A DNA stretch of 64,000 nucleotides from Syntrophotalea acetylenica (GTDB lineage Bacteria > Desulfobacterota > Desulfuromonadia > Desulfuromonadales > Syntrophotaleaceae), in the NCBI RefSeq assembly GCF_001888165.1, contig NZ_CP015455.1, positions 248,001 through 312,000 on the forward strand. The letters run 5' to 3'. The notes beneath the pieces were generated by a model. The model searched no databases and was not told the DNA's origin. It saw nothing but the letters and a program-made list of their open reading frames with translations. A program made the position numbers and the translations under genes. The stretch's first letter is position 1. The number at the start of each line of letters is the position of its first letter. Positions 53,920-62,731 of this stretch are shown here, piece by piece.

Positions 53920-55051
53920 CTTCGACCGCATTATCGATCGGCGCGGCACCGGTTCCCTCAAGTGGGATCGCTATGCCGACCGCGATGTGTTGCCGCTGTG
54001 GGTGGCGGACATGGACTTCACCGCGCCGCCGGCGGTGCTGGAGGCCCTGGGGAAACGTGCCGCTCACGGCATCTTCGGCTATACCCATGCGCCTCCGGAA
54101 CTGGTGGAGGGGATTTTGATCCGGATGTGGGAGCGTTACCGCTGGCGGGTGGCGGCGGAAGACCTGGTCTGGCTGCCCGGCCTGGTGGTCGGCCTGAACG
54201 TCGCCTGCCGGGCGGTGGGCGACGGCGGCAGCGAAGTGCTGACCATGACCCCCATTTATCCACCATTTTTGTCCGCGCCGGCCCTGTCGGGCCGCAAACT
54301 GGCGACGGTGCCCATGGTGCGGGAACGGCAAGGCTGGCGGATCGATTTCGAAGCACTGGAAGCGGCCGTCACTCCGGCGACGCGGCTGCTGTTGCTGTGC
54401 AGTCCGCAGAATCCCACCGGCAGGGTTTTCACCCCCGGTGAACTGGGGCGGCTGGCAGAACTCTGCCAGCGTCACGATCTGGTGCTGTGTTCCGACGAGA
54501 TTCACTGCGACCTGGTGCTGGAGCCGGGCTGCGCGCATCTTCCCGCGGCAAGCCTGGGCGGCGATATCGCGGCCCGCACCATAACCCTCATGGCCCCGAG
54601 CAAAACCTTCAATCTGCCGGGGTTGAACTGCGCTTTCGCGCTGATCACCGATGCCGGCCTGCGGCAACGCTTCCAGCGTGCCATGGCCGGCATCGTGCCC
54701 TACGTCAACCTGTTCGGTTACATCGGCGCCCTGGCCGCCTACCGGGACAGCGGCGCCTGGCATGCCGCGCTTCTGGACTATCTGCGCGGCAACCGCGCCC
54801 TGGTTGCCGGGGCGGTGGAGGCCATGCCGGGACTGGTCTGCATTCCGGGGGAAGCGACCTATCTGGCCTGGATCGATGCGCGCGATAGCGGGATCGACGA
54901 CCCGGCGGGTTTTTTCGAGCAGGCCGGCGTGGGGCTGTCCGACGGTCGTGAATTCGGCGCGCCGGGATTCGTGCGTCTCAATTTCGGCTGTCCGCGGTCT
55001 TTGCTTGAGCAGGGCCTGGAGCGGATGCGCAAAGCCTTGACATGCCGATAG
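53912..55051 (+). CDS. MalY/PatB-family C-S lyase (PLP aminotransferase fold)
   Basis: A 379-residue PLP enzyme. LPLWVADMDFTAPPAVLEAL, FGYTHAPPEL, LLLLCSPQNPTGRVFTPGEL, SDEIHCDLVL and the PLP lysine in MAPSKTFNLPGLN are MalY/PatB signatures. Members cleave cystathionine or cysteine conjugates. The ATG at 53912 has AGGGAAG six bases upstream and overlaps the aldolase stop. Its coupling to the aldolase may hint at sulfur-sugar salvage, which is inference. Confidence 0.9.
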   Translation: MFDFDRIIDRRGTGSLKWDRYADRDVLPLWVADMDFTAPPAVLEALGKRAAHGIFGYTHAPPELVEGILIRMWERYRWRVAAEDLVWLPGLVVGLNVACRAVGDGGSEVLTMTPIYPPFLSAPALSGRKLATVPMVRERQGWRIDFEALEAAVTPATRLLLLCSPQNPTGRVFTPGELGRLAELCQRHDLVLCSDEIHCDLVLEPGCAHLPAASLGGDIAARTITLMAPSKTFNLPGLNCAFALITDAGLRQRFQRAMAGIVPYVNLFGYIGALAAYRDSGAWHAALLDYLRGNRALVAGAVEAMPGLVCIPGEATYLAWIDARDSGIDDPAGFFEQAGVGLSDGREFGAPGFVRLNFGCPRSLLEQGLERMRKALTCR

Positions 55052-55139
55052 ACACAGGTCGGCTCGCTAGGTCCCGGCACGAAATTACAAGTATTGGGTA
55101 CAGGGACGCTTCGGAATCTGTACAGAGAGAAAATATGAC

Positions 55140-56258
55140 ATGCCTTTATACCGAGAAGCCATCAGCGATCTGACCGTTCATCTGCCGCGCCGCGATTTGC
55201 GTGCCATGATCCTTGCCGTGCGCACCCTGTATCGCCTCGGCCGCCTGCCCGCCTACCGCAAGGCGGTCCTGCCGCGGCTGCCGGAAGTGGCCCGCTTCGA
55301 CCCGGGCCACGATGCGGTGATGATGGGCTACGATTTTCACCTGACCGAAGACGGACCGCGTCTCATCGAGGTCAATACCAATGCCGGTGGCGCTCTGCTG
55401 TCTTTACTGGCGCAACATGCGGACGAGGCATCGGCGCTTGCCGGGCTCAACAACAAGTTCAAAGCTGCTTTTCTCGGGCCTTTCGCGGAAGAGATACGGG
55501 CATTTTCCGGCGGGCGACGGACACGCCCGCAGCGCATTGCCATCCTTGACGAAAATCCTTCGCAGCAATTTCTTTACCGGGAGATGCAGGTCTTTGCGGA
55601 TCTGTTCCGCGCCTGGGGTGTGGATGCCGACGTCGTGGATCCATGTCGGCTGCAGGCCGGGGCTGACGGCGTGTGGCTGGACAACCGACCGGTAGACATG
55701 ATCTATAATCGCCATTGCGATTTTTATCTTGAGGAGGATGCCATGACCGGCATCCGTGCTGCTTACCTGGCCGGCAGTGTCTGTGTGTCGCCCAACCCTT
55801 TTGCTTACGGCCTGCTGGGGGATAAAAGGCGCATGGTGCTCTGGTCCGATCCGCAGGCGCTTGGCGCGTTGGGTGTGGCGGAAGAAGATGCCGCTTTGCT
55901 GCTGCGCCTGGTGCCGAAGAGCCGCCTGCTGGCCACCGAAAAGGCCGACGTCCTTTGGCAAGAGCGTCGCGCACTGGTGTTCAAGCCGGTTGACCGGTTT
56001 GGCAGCCGCGGGGTGCTGGTCGGTGAAAAAATTTCCCGCAAACGTTTCGAGCAACTCGACCCCGCCACTACCCTGGCGCAACAGCTGGTGCCTCCATCGC
56101 TGACCCATGGTGCGGACGATGACCCGCCGATGAAAACCGATCTGCGGCTGTTTGTCTACCGGGACCGCATTCTTGGCATCGGTGCCCGCCTGTATCGTGG
56201 ACAGGTGACCAATCTGCGCACCGAAAAAGGGGGCTTTGCCCGGGTGCGTGTCGTCTGA
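55140..56258 (+). CDS. ATP-grasp-like protein (glutathionylspermidine-synthase type), substrate unknown
   Basis: A 372-residue protein. Ligase-like elements are DGPRLIEVNTNAGGALLSLLAQ, the central RPVDMIYNRHCDFYLEE, VCVSPNPFAYGLLGDKRR, and the C-terminal RALVFKPVDRFGSRGVLVGEKI. This order resembles circularly permuted ATP-grasp enzymes. It would join an amine or acid to a carboxyl group using ATP. No substrate is indicated. The ATG at 55140 is preceded by a purine-rich stretch (GAGAGAAAA). It ends at a strong shared terminator. Confidence 0.75.
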   Translation: MPLYREAISDLTVHLPRRDLRAMILAVRTLYRLGRLPAYRKAVLPRLPEVARFDPGHDAVMMGYDFHLTEDGPRLIEVNTNAGGALLSLLAQHADEASALAGLNNKFKAAFLGPFAEEIRAFSGGRRTRPQRIAILDENPSQQFLYREMQVFADLFRAWGVDADVVDPCRLQAGADGVWLDNRPVDMIYNRHCDFYLEEDAMTGIRAAYLAGSVCVSPNPFAYGLLGDKRRMVLWSDPQALGALGVAEEDAALLLRLVPKSRLLATEKADVLWQERRALVFKPVDRFGSRGVLVGEKISRKRFEQLDPATTLAQQLVPPSLTHGADDDPPMKTDLRLFVYRDRILGIGARLYRGQVTNLRTEKGGFARVRVV

Positions 56259-56276
56259 GCTGCCGCGGTAACGGTA

Positions 56277-56322
56277 CGGATGTAAAAAAGGCTGCCTGGA
56301 GAGGCAGCCTTTTTTACATCCG
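56277..56322. terminator. 21-bp perfect bidirectional terminator
   Basis: Bases 56277-56297 pair perfectly with 56302-56322 around GGAG; the core pairs AAAAAAGGCTGCCT with AGGCAGCCTTTTTT. It lies between the ATP-grasp-like gene and the convergent M23 peptidase gene and should end both transcripts. Confidence 0.95.
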
Positions 56323-56338
56323 CATGGCGGTTGAAGGT

Positions 56339-57640
56339 TTACGGCTGGGCCATGACCTGGTCCCACTTGCCGGTGAAATTGTCCTTGATCCAGTGACCGT
56401 CCAGCCATTCGCGGGGGTTGATCTCCAGGCCGCTCAGAACGATGCCGAAATGCAGGTGGTCGCCGCCGGCCATGCCGGTGGCGCCGGTGCGGCCGATAAC
56501 CTGCCCCTTGCTGATCTGGTCGCCAACGGCAACGTCGATGCTGCTCAGATGTGAGTAGAGGCTCTGCAGTCCCAGCCCGTGATCGATGATGATGCATTGG
56601 CCGTAGATGCCGAAATCCTCGGCAAGCACCACGGTACCGCTGTTGCTGGCCGGAATCGGTGACGCCGCCAGGGACGCGAGGTCGATGCCGAGATGGGTCT
56701 GGCTGTCGACTTTCTGGCCGTTGAACAGATAATCCCGCCTGTCGTTGAAGTCCGCCCGGGGGGCGGCATTGGGCAGGCGCAGAAACGCGCCTTCCCACAG
56801 GGGGCGGTCGGCGGTTTTGGCGGCGAGTTCGTTGAGTCGGGCCACGTTTTTGGCGCGCAGTTCGCGATTTATGCGCAAAAACAGTTGCAGAGGATCGGTG
56901 GTTTCCGGAAAATAATGCTGGAAATCCGGCATCTTGCTATCAAGAAAGGCCTGGCTGATGTTGATTCGGTCGGCACGGGGAGGCCGGGCAATGGGGTTGT
57001 AGTAGATTCCTGCAGTACGCTGATTGCCCGCCGGATCCTCGACCACCACCCGCGGCGTAAAGGCGCCGCGTTGCACGTTGTGAGGCCAGGCGAACAGACA
57101 GGCGTAAACGCCGTTGTCCTGGCGATAGGCGGGAAAGAAGCGTTCAGCCACTTTTACGCCAGCGTATTTGACGTCTTCGTTGACGCGGAACATGGTGAGA
57201 CCGGCGCCGCCCTCATAGACGTTATGGGCGGTGGTCAGCACCGAAATGACGGGGGGCTTGGTGTCGATGGCAAGCTCGAAACTCCGCTCGGCCCGATTGG
57301 CCAGGGTGGCGCTGTCGCTGACCTGGACGGTCAGGCGCAGCGGTCCGTTTTTAAGGGGAAGTTTATCCAGGGGCAGAGGGATTTCTTCCACGGAAACGCC
57401 GCCTTGCCAGGTTTTGCTGATCAATTCGGCGGTCTTGCCGTCCTGGGAAACGCTGACCTTCAGCGATTTGAGACCGGCGCCGTCGTCCTGGATCTTGAGC
57501 ACCGGCGGTTTTTTGGCCGAAACGGCGCCGCTTTCCGGGGTCAGGGTCAGGTCGGGAGCCTGGCTGTCACGCAGCATGAAGTAGCCTGCGGCGGTGCCGA
57601 CAACAAGCAGCAGAATGATCATGATGGCATGGTTTTTCAA
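56339..57640 (-). CDS. M23-family peptidase, membrane-anchored
   Basis: A 433-residue envelope peptidase. One N-terminal anchor (IMIILLLVVGTAAGYFML), a large beta-rich periplasmic region, then the LytM domain with the zinc pattern H-x-G-x-D in THLGIDLA and H-x-H in GGDHLHFGI, so it should be active. It probably cuts peptidoglycan cross-links. It starts with TTG, with GAGGT about nine bases upstream. Two small membrane-protein genes precede it on the same strand. Confidence 0.9.
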   Translation of the reverse strand: MKNHAIMIILLLVVGTAAGYFMLRDSQAPDLTLTPESGAVSAKKPPVLKIQDDGAGLKSLKVSVSQDGKTAELISKTWQGGVSVEEIPLPLDKLPLKNGPLRLTVQVSDSATLANRAERSFELAIDTKPPVISVLTTAHNVYEGGAGLTMFRVNEDVKYAGVKVAERFFPAYRQDNGVYACLFAWPHNVQRGAFTPRVVVEDPAGNQRTAGIYYNPIARPPRADRINISQAFLDSKMPDFQHYFPETTDPLQLFLRINRELRAKNVARLNELAAKTADRPLWEGAFLRLPNAAPRADFNDRRDYLFNGQKVDSQTHLGIDLASLAASPIPASNSGTVVLAEDFGIYGQCIIIDHGLGLQSLYSHLSSIDVAVGDQISKGQVIGRTGATGMAGGDHLHFGIVLSGLEINPREWLDGHWIKDNFTGKWDQVMAQP

Positions 57641-57727
57641 TGTCGTGTACCTCGCGAATTTTCCGGATTTTTAAAAAACAGCGAACAAAGCCGCTTTGTG
57701 GTGAATAAAGGTCCCGGCAGGCCGCGC

Positions 57728-58123
57728 TCAGCGGCTTGCGGCGCGGTGCCACAGGGCCGCGCTAACCCCCCAGACAGCATAAATCAAGAGAATCAGAGCG
57801 GGAGTCAGCGCGCCATAGCCGAGGCCGAGCAGGCCCTTGCCGGCCCGGGGCATCAGATGCAACAGTACATAGGCCGATGGCGCCAGGCTCCAGAGCAGGC
57901 CGCGGCTGGCCGGGCGGCCCGGCAGCAGGGGCAGTATCAGCAGCAGCCCCCACAAACCGCCGACGATCAGTCGGGGGTAGAGCCACGCCAGGCTAAGAGC
58001 GGGGCGCAGGGCAATGCCCAACCAGGACAGAACGCCGTCCCGGCCCAGTTCCCAGAACAGCAGGCTGGAAAGCAGCCCGCCGATAACGCCGCCGGTAAAC
58101 GCGGCACTCAGATTTCGCAGCAT
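57728..58123 (-). CDS. Small integral membrane protein, function unknown
   Basis: A 131-residue, strongly hydrophobic protein with about four or five helices (AAFTGGVIGGLLSSLLFWELG, GLWGLLLILPLLPG, LGLGYGALTPALILLIYAVWGV). GGGAGG precedes the ATG. It lies between the phage-holin-4-like gene and the M23 gene and may form an envelope unit with them. No family recognised. Confidence 0.7.
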   Translation of the reverse strand: MLRNLSAAFTGGVIGGLLSSLLFWELGRDGVLSWLGIALRPALSLAWLYPRLIVGGLWGLLLILPLLPGRPASRGLLWSLAPSAYVLLHLMPRAGKGLLGLGYGALTPALILLIYAVWGVSAALWHRAASR

Positions 58124-58147
58124 GAATCCTCCCGGGGGTGTCCCGTG

Positions 58148-58540
58148 TTATTCCCAGCGTCCGTGACGTTGACGCAGGGAGATGACCTCGACACGACCGC
58201 GCTCGTTGATCAACGAGGTCGACAGCCAGCTGACGCTGCTGATGATAAGCGAGCCGAGCACCGCCCACCAGAAACCGGCCACCTGCAGGCCGCCGATGAT
58301 TCCCGATGCCATCATCAGCATCAGGGCGTTGATGACGAAAGTGAAAAGGCCGAGGGTCAGGATGTTGAGCGGCAGGGTGAGCAGCAGCAGGATGGGCCGG
58401 AACAGCGCATTGAGAATGCCCAGGGCCGCGGCGGCGAAAAATGCCGACACCGGGCCTCCCACCGTGATGCCGGGCAACAGCCAGGCGGCCAGCAATATGG
58501 CAACGGTCAACATAATCCAGCGGATCAGCAGGCCTCGCAT
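58148..58540 (-). CDS. Phage-holin-4-family (Mycobacterial 4 TMS) membrane protein
   Basis: A 130-residue protein with four helices. LLIRWIMLTVAILLAAWLLPGI, LGILNALFRPILLLLTLPLNILTLGLFTFVINALML and the closing GSLIISSVSWL are the usual signatures of this widespread chromosomal family. Despite the name, members are normal membrane proteins and no phage genes lie nearby. GGAGGTAACC precedes the ATG at 58540. Confidence 0.85.
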   Translation of the reverse strand: MRGLLIRWIMLTVAILLAAWLLPGITVGGPVSAFFAAAALGILNALFRPILLLLTLPLNILTLGLFTFVINALMLMMASGIIGGLQVAGFWWAVLGSLIISSVSWLSTSLINERGRVEVISLRQRHGRWE

Positions 58541-58727
58541 GGTTACCTCCGGAGATGGGTGAAGTTGCGGCCGGGGGGCCGCCGGGATCATAAAACGTCC
58601 TAAGGATAGCCTAAATCCCATCCGGATAAAAGGGGGTAGCTCGGCTTCGCTGCCGGCATGTCACGGCGGCAGCTACTGTCCCGCCAGGGAAACAGCGTGA
58701 AGTCATATTGTGCGGCCTGGTTACGTG

Positions 58728-60764
58728 TCAGTCGCCAAGCATTGACTTGATGTTGGCGAATGCGGTCCGGGCCAGCTGATCTTTTTCTTCCTCGGTGGAT
58801 GTACTCGGGGCGTCGCCGATCGATCTGCGCAGGACCTCGCCGGGGATCTCTTCAAGAAACCGGCTCGCAGCACGTGTTTGCATGACGCCGTATTTCTTGC
58901 GCCGGGAAGTGCCGAGCAGGGACAGCTTCTGTTGCGCGCGGGTGATGCCGACGTAGCACAGCCGGCGTTCTTCCTCGATATCGAAGCTTTCCTCCACCGA
59001 TTTTTTATGGGGCAGCAGGTCTTCTTCCATGCCGACCAGAAACACACAGGGGAATTCGAGACCCTTGCTGGCATGCAGGCTCATGAGCACCACCGCATCG
59101 CGTTGCAGCTTGGCGTCCTTGTCCTGGCGCGGTGGCTCGTCGCGGTCGAGCAGCGACACCTTTTCCAGAAAACCTTCCAGGGTCGGCTGGGCTTCACGCT
59201 GCTCGTAGGAGGCCATGGCATTGACGACCTCGGCGACGTTGGCCATGCGCCGCCGCGCCCGCTCCGGATCCTGGGCGGTGCGCAGCAGATCGTCTTCGAA
59301 ACGCAGTTCTTCGAGCAGTTCGCGGCCTGTTTCGCTGAGCCGGCCGACCCGGAACCGTCGCCGGTAGCTGTCCATCAGCTGCACGAACCGCCCGATCGCT
59401 TCGAGGGTTTTTTCGCCGAGTCCGTCGACCTGCGCGGCGTCCTGCAGCACCTGCCACATAGGGAGTTCATGCTCGGCGGAAAAGCGGATCAGACGGTCGG
59501 CGCTGGTGTCGCCGATGCCCCGCCTGGGCGTGTTGAGGATGCGCAGCAGGTTGACCTCGTCACGGGGGTTGAGCAGCACCCGGAAATAGGCCAGCACATC
59601 CTTGACTTCCTTGCGGTCGAAAAACTGCTGACCGCCGATCAGCACGTAGGGTACGTTCTGGTAGCGCAGCTGTTCCTCGAAGGCCCGTGACTGGACGTTG
59701 GTACGGAACAGGATGGCAAAATCCCGGTAGTTCAGGCTGGCCCGGAACTTCTCGGCCATGATGCGTTCCACCACTGTTCGGGCTTCGTCTTCGTCATCAT
59801 CGCACAGCAGATAGTCGATCATGTCTCCCGGGCCGCCGGCGGTCCACAGGGCTTTGGCCTTGCGCTTGCGATTGTTGCGGATAACGGCATTGGCGGCGGC
59901 GAGGATATTACCTGTGGACCGGTAGTTCTGTTCCAGCCGGATAACCATGGTGCCGGGGAAATCCTTTTCGAAATCGAGGATGTTGCCCAGATCCGCGCCC
60001 CGCCAGCCGTAGATGGACTGATCGTCGTCGCCGACCACACACAGGTTGTTGTGCCCCCTGGCCAGCAGCCGCAACAGCCGGTATTGCGCGGCATTGGTGT
60101 CCTGGTATTCATCCACCATCAGATACCGGAAACGCTGTTGATATTTTTCCAGAACGGCGGGCTTGTCCTGCAGCAGGCGCACCGTCAACATGATCAGATC
60201 GTCGAAATCGACCGCATTGAAAGCTTTGAGGGCACGTTGGTAGCGTGGGTAGATAGCGGCCACCACCCCGCTGTATTCATCGCCGTGGCGAGGCTGAAAG
60301 GTGTCGGGTGCAATCAGGCGGTTCTTGGCGTCGGAGATCAGGTACAGTACGCGGTCGGCATCGTATTTGCGCAGGCCGGTATTGATTTCCTGCAGCAGGT
60401 CGCGGATCAGCCGCAACTGATCGGCGCCGCCGTAAATGGAAAAGTTCTTTTTGTAGCCGAGCTGTTCGATATCCTCCTTGAGGATGCGCACGCACAGGGC
60501 GTGAAACGTACTGATGACCATGCCCTTGGCCTGCCTGCGGTCGACCATGCTTTCGACCCGCTCACGCATCTCGCGCGCCGCCTTGTTGGTGAAAGTGACG
60601 GCAAGGATCGCTTCCGAGGTCACCCCCCTGTTTTTCAGCAGGTAGGCGATGCGGCTGGTGATGACGCGGGTTTTCCCCGAGCCGGCCCCTGCCAGCAGCA
60701 GCAGCGGACCTTCCGTGTGGCGGACGGCGGCGCGTTGTTGATCGTTGAGAGAGGACAGGTTCAT
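58728..60764 (-). CDS. rep: ATP-dependent DNA helicase, Rep/PcrA (UvrD) type
   Basis: A 678-residue superfamily 1A helicase. Motifs: LAGAGSGKTRVI (I), AVTFTNKAAREMRERV (Ia), FHALCVRIL, LMVDEYQDTNAAQ (II), VVGDDDQSIYGWRGA (III), RLEQNYRSTGNIL (IV), VLMSLHASKGLEFPCVFLVGMEEDLLPH (V) and RLCYVGITRAQQKL (VI). The length and N-terminus are closest to Rep, which clears roadblocks from replication forks; UvrD-type assignment is possible. The ATG at 60764 is chosen; a frame to 60944 is unsupported. Confidence 0.93.
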   Translation of the reverse strand: MNLSSLNDQQRAAVRHTEGPLLLLAGAGSGKTRVITSRIAYLLKNRGVTSEAILAVTFTNKAAREMRERVESMVDRRQAKGMVISTFHALCVRILKEDIEQLGYKKNFSIYGGADQLRLIRDLLQEINTGLRKYDADRVLYLISDAKNRLIAPDTFQPRHGDEYSGVVAAIYPRYQRALKAFNAVDFDDLIMLTVRLLQDKPAVLEKYQQRFRYLMVDEYQDTNAAQYRLLRLLARGHNNLCVVGDDDQSIYGWRGADLGNILDFEKDFPGTMVIRLEQNYRSTGNILAAANAVIRNNRKRKAKALWTAGGPGDMIDYLLCDDDEDEARTVVERIMAEKFRASLNYRDFAILFRTNVQSRAFEEQLRYQNVPYVLIGGQQFFDRKEVKDVLAYFRVLLNPRDEVNLLRILNTPRRGIGDTSADRLIRFSAEHELPMWQVLQDAAQVDGLGEKTLEAIGRFVQLMDSYRRRFRVGRLSETGRELLEELRFEDDLLRTAQDPERARRRMANVAEVVNAMASYEQREAQPTLEGFLEKVSLLDRDEPPRQDKDAKLQRDAVVLMSLHASKGLEFPCVFLVGMEEDLLPHKKSVEESFDIEEERRLCYVGITRAQQKLSLLGTSRRKKYGVMQTRAASRFLEEIPGEVLRRSIGDAPSTSTEEEKDQLARTAFANIKSMLGD

Positions 60765-61019
60765 AAATACTTCACGACGGCGGAGGGTATGCAAGGCGCA
60801 GGCGGCAGGCACAGACATCGGGCGCCCAGGAAGATACCACAGCACCGGGCGCCCGGCAAGGGGGGCTTGTAAGCGTGACAGCGTATGGCCATGGTTTACC
60901 GTTGTGCAAAAACGATGGTGGAAAAACGCGAAAGCGTCTTGCATTTCCTGCGCATTTCAGCTATGTTGCGCCGCAGTTTACGTCAGTTGCTTTTTATCTT
61001 TCGTTATTAGGGTGCTCCC

Positions 61020-61145
61020 ATGTTTAAAACCGTTGTTGTCCTTTTCAGTCTTGTCTGGGCTTCCCTGATTCTTGTTTCCTGGAGTGGCGGCGAGCAGATT
61101 GACCGGCCGTCGCGGCCGGTTGTTGCGGAAAAAGCCGGTTTTTAA
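61020..61145 (+). CDS. Possible 41-residue membrane peptide
   Basis: A short frame starting with ATG after AGGGTG, encoding one hydrophobic helix (TVVVLFSLVWASLILVSW) and a short polar tail ending in EKAGF. It lies in the otherwise empty 470-base gap between divergent rep-like and convergent yhcC-like genes. Size and composition suit a small membrane protein, but there is no independent support. Confidence 0.4.
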   Translation: MFKTVVVLFSLVWASLILVSWSGGEQIDRPSRPVVAEKAGF

Positions 61146-61234
61146 GCTGTTTCAGCGTCTCATGTGTTTTTGATCCGGCAACTTTCCGGTGGCTGTCCCG
61201 GCGATGGCCCGCAACGCTGGCGCCGTCTCTTTTT

Positions 61235-62155
61235 TCAGCTTTCCCCGTCCCGGTACCCCTGGCATGTTCCGCGCCGCAACAATTCCTGTTCGATAGCGTT
61301 GAGTACTTCCCATTTGTTCAGCGACCAGAGCGGTGCCAGCAGCGTCTCGCGCGGACCGTCTCCCGTCAGCCGGTGGATCAGGGTTGACGCCGGCAGACGT
61401 TCGATCACATCCGCCACCAGCGAAACATATTCCTCCTGTTCCAGCACGGCGATACCGCCCTGCTGGTAAAGATTCCCCAATGGCGTACCGCGCAGGATAT
61501 GCAGCAGGTGCAGTTTGATACCGTCAATGCGCAGGCGGGCCATGGCATCGGCGGTGGCCAGCATATCGTCGCGGCTTTCTCCCGGCAATCCCAGAATGAT
61601 ATGTACGCAGACCCTCAGGCCTCTGGCTCTGGCGGCTGCATAGGCTTTTGTGAAGCAGGCATAATCGTGCCCGCGGCGTAAAAAATCGAGGGTACGGTCA
61701 TGCCTGCTCTGCAGGCCGAGTTCCAGCCAGAAGTAGGTGCGCCGGTGGTATTCCCCCAAAAGATCCAGAACTTCTTCCGGTACACAGTCCGGCCGCGTGC
61801 CAACCGCCAGCCCCACCACGCCTTCAACGCCGAGGGCCTGGTCGTACAGGGCGCGCAGGCGCGCCACCGGAGCGTAGGTATTGGAGAACGGCTGGAAGTA
61901 GGCCAGAAACTGCCCGGCCTTGTATTTGCGGGTCATGATTTCCTTGCCGCGCTCGATCTGCTCGGCCACCGGAAAACCGCGGTCGATGCCGACGGCACCG
62001 GAGCCTTGCGGATCGCAGAACAGGCATCCCGGCCGGTCGCGGGTAGCGCCACGGTTGGGACAGGAGAAGCCTGCATCGACGGATATTTTATGGACGCGGC
62101 CGCCGAAGCGTTGTTTCAGATGTGCGGAAAAGCTGCGGTATGGTTTCTCTTGCAT
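61235..62155 (-). CDS. YhcC-family radical SAM protein
   Basis: A 306-residue Elp3-related radical SAM protein of the YhcC family. The cluster motif is CX11CX2C (CPNRGATRDRPGCLFC), followed by FQPFSNTYAPVARLRALYDQAL, VGLAVGTRPDCVPEEVLDLL, LELGLQSRHDRTLDFLRRGHDY, VHIILGLPGES and KLHLLHILRGTPLG. Members are widespread and were long unassigned; a role in RNA modification is suspected. No neighbour clarifies its substrate. Confidence 0.9.
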   Translation of the reverse strand: MQEKPYRSFSAHLKQRFGGRVHKISVDAGFSCPNRGATRDRPGCLFCDPQGSGAVGIDRGFPVAEQIERGKEIMTRKYKAGQFLAYFQPFSNTYAPVARLRALYDQALGVEGVVGLAVGTRPDCVPEEVLDLLGEYHRRTYFWLELGLQSRHDRTLDFLRRGHDYACFTKAYAAARARGLRVCVHIILGLPGESRDDMLATADAMARLRIDGIKLHLLHILRGTPLGNLYQQGGIAVLEQEEYVSLVADVIERLPASTLIHRLTGDGPRETLLAPLWSLNKWEVLNAIEQELLRRGTCQGYRDGES

Positions 62156-62341
62156 GGCGCGACTATGCCACCGGTAGCCCCTGAGAGCAAGGGGTTTGGA
62201 AGAAGCCGCCGGATTTTCCGGGCGCGATTGAAATAGCCCCCCTGCCTGATATAATCCACTCGGCTTTCATGACGAGCCGCCATGCCCGCATTCTCGGCGG
62301 ACTTGGCATCGGGTCCGGATAATCATCAAGGGAGGGGCTTT

Positions 62342-62731
62342 GTGACGCGTTTGCTGGTGGTTGATGACGAACAGGACATCCGCTACCTGTTCCAATGTGA
62401 ACTGGAGGAAGAGGGGTATCAGGTCGACGCGGTCGGTTCCGCGGTTGAAGCCGATGCCGCTTTGCGGAAGCACGTCTATGATCTGGTGGTGCTCGATATC
62501 CAGGTCGGTGGGGACAGCGGTCTTGCCATGCTGCAGGATATTATCGGCCGCCGGAAGGACCTGCCGGTGATTCTCTGTACCGCCTTCAGTTGCTACAAAG
62601 AGGATTTTTCCTCCTGGCTGGCGGACGGTTACGTGGTGAAAAGTTCGGATCTCACTGAACTTAAAAACGAGATCCGACGCGTGTTGATCAAACGGGGCAA
62701 GCTGCTCCAGGGCGAGGGGGCGAACCGATGA
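62342..62731 (+). CDS. Stand-alone response-regulator receiver protein
   Basis: A 129-residue CheY-like receiver domain without an output domain. Acid pocket VVDDEQDIRYLF, phosphoacceptor Asp in LVVLDIQVGGDSGL, Thr in ILCTAFS and Lys in YVVKSSDLTEL are all present. GTG at 62342 has GGGAGGGG upstream. It overlaps the next gene by four bases (ATGA), so its output may involve that nucleotide-sugar enzyme or a partner outside the window. Confidence 0.9.
   Translation: MTRLLVVDDEQDIRYLFQCELEEEGYQVDAVGSAVEADAALRKHVYDLVVLDIQVGGDSGLAMLQDIIGRRKDLPVILCTAFSCYKEDFSSWLADGYVVKSSDLTELKNEIRRVLIKRGKLLQGEGANR

Noticed and set aside
58148-58540. Prophage remnant suggested by the phage-holin-4 name
   Set aside because: The family is common in bacterial chromosomes and no phage genes are near.
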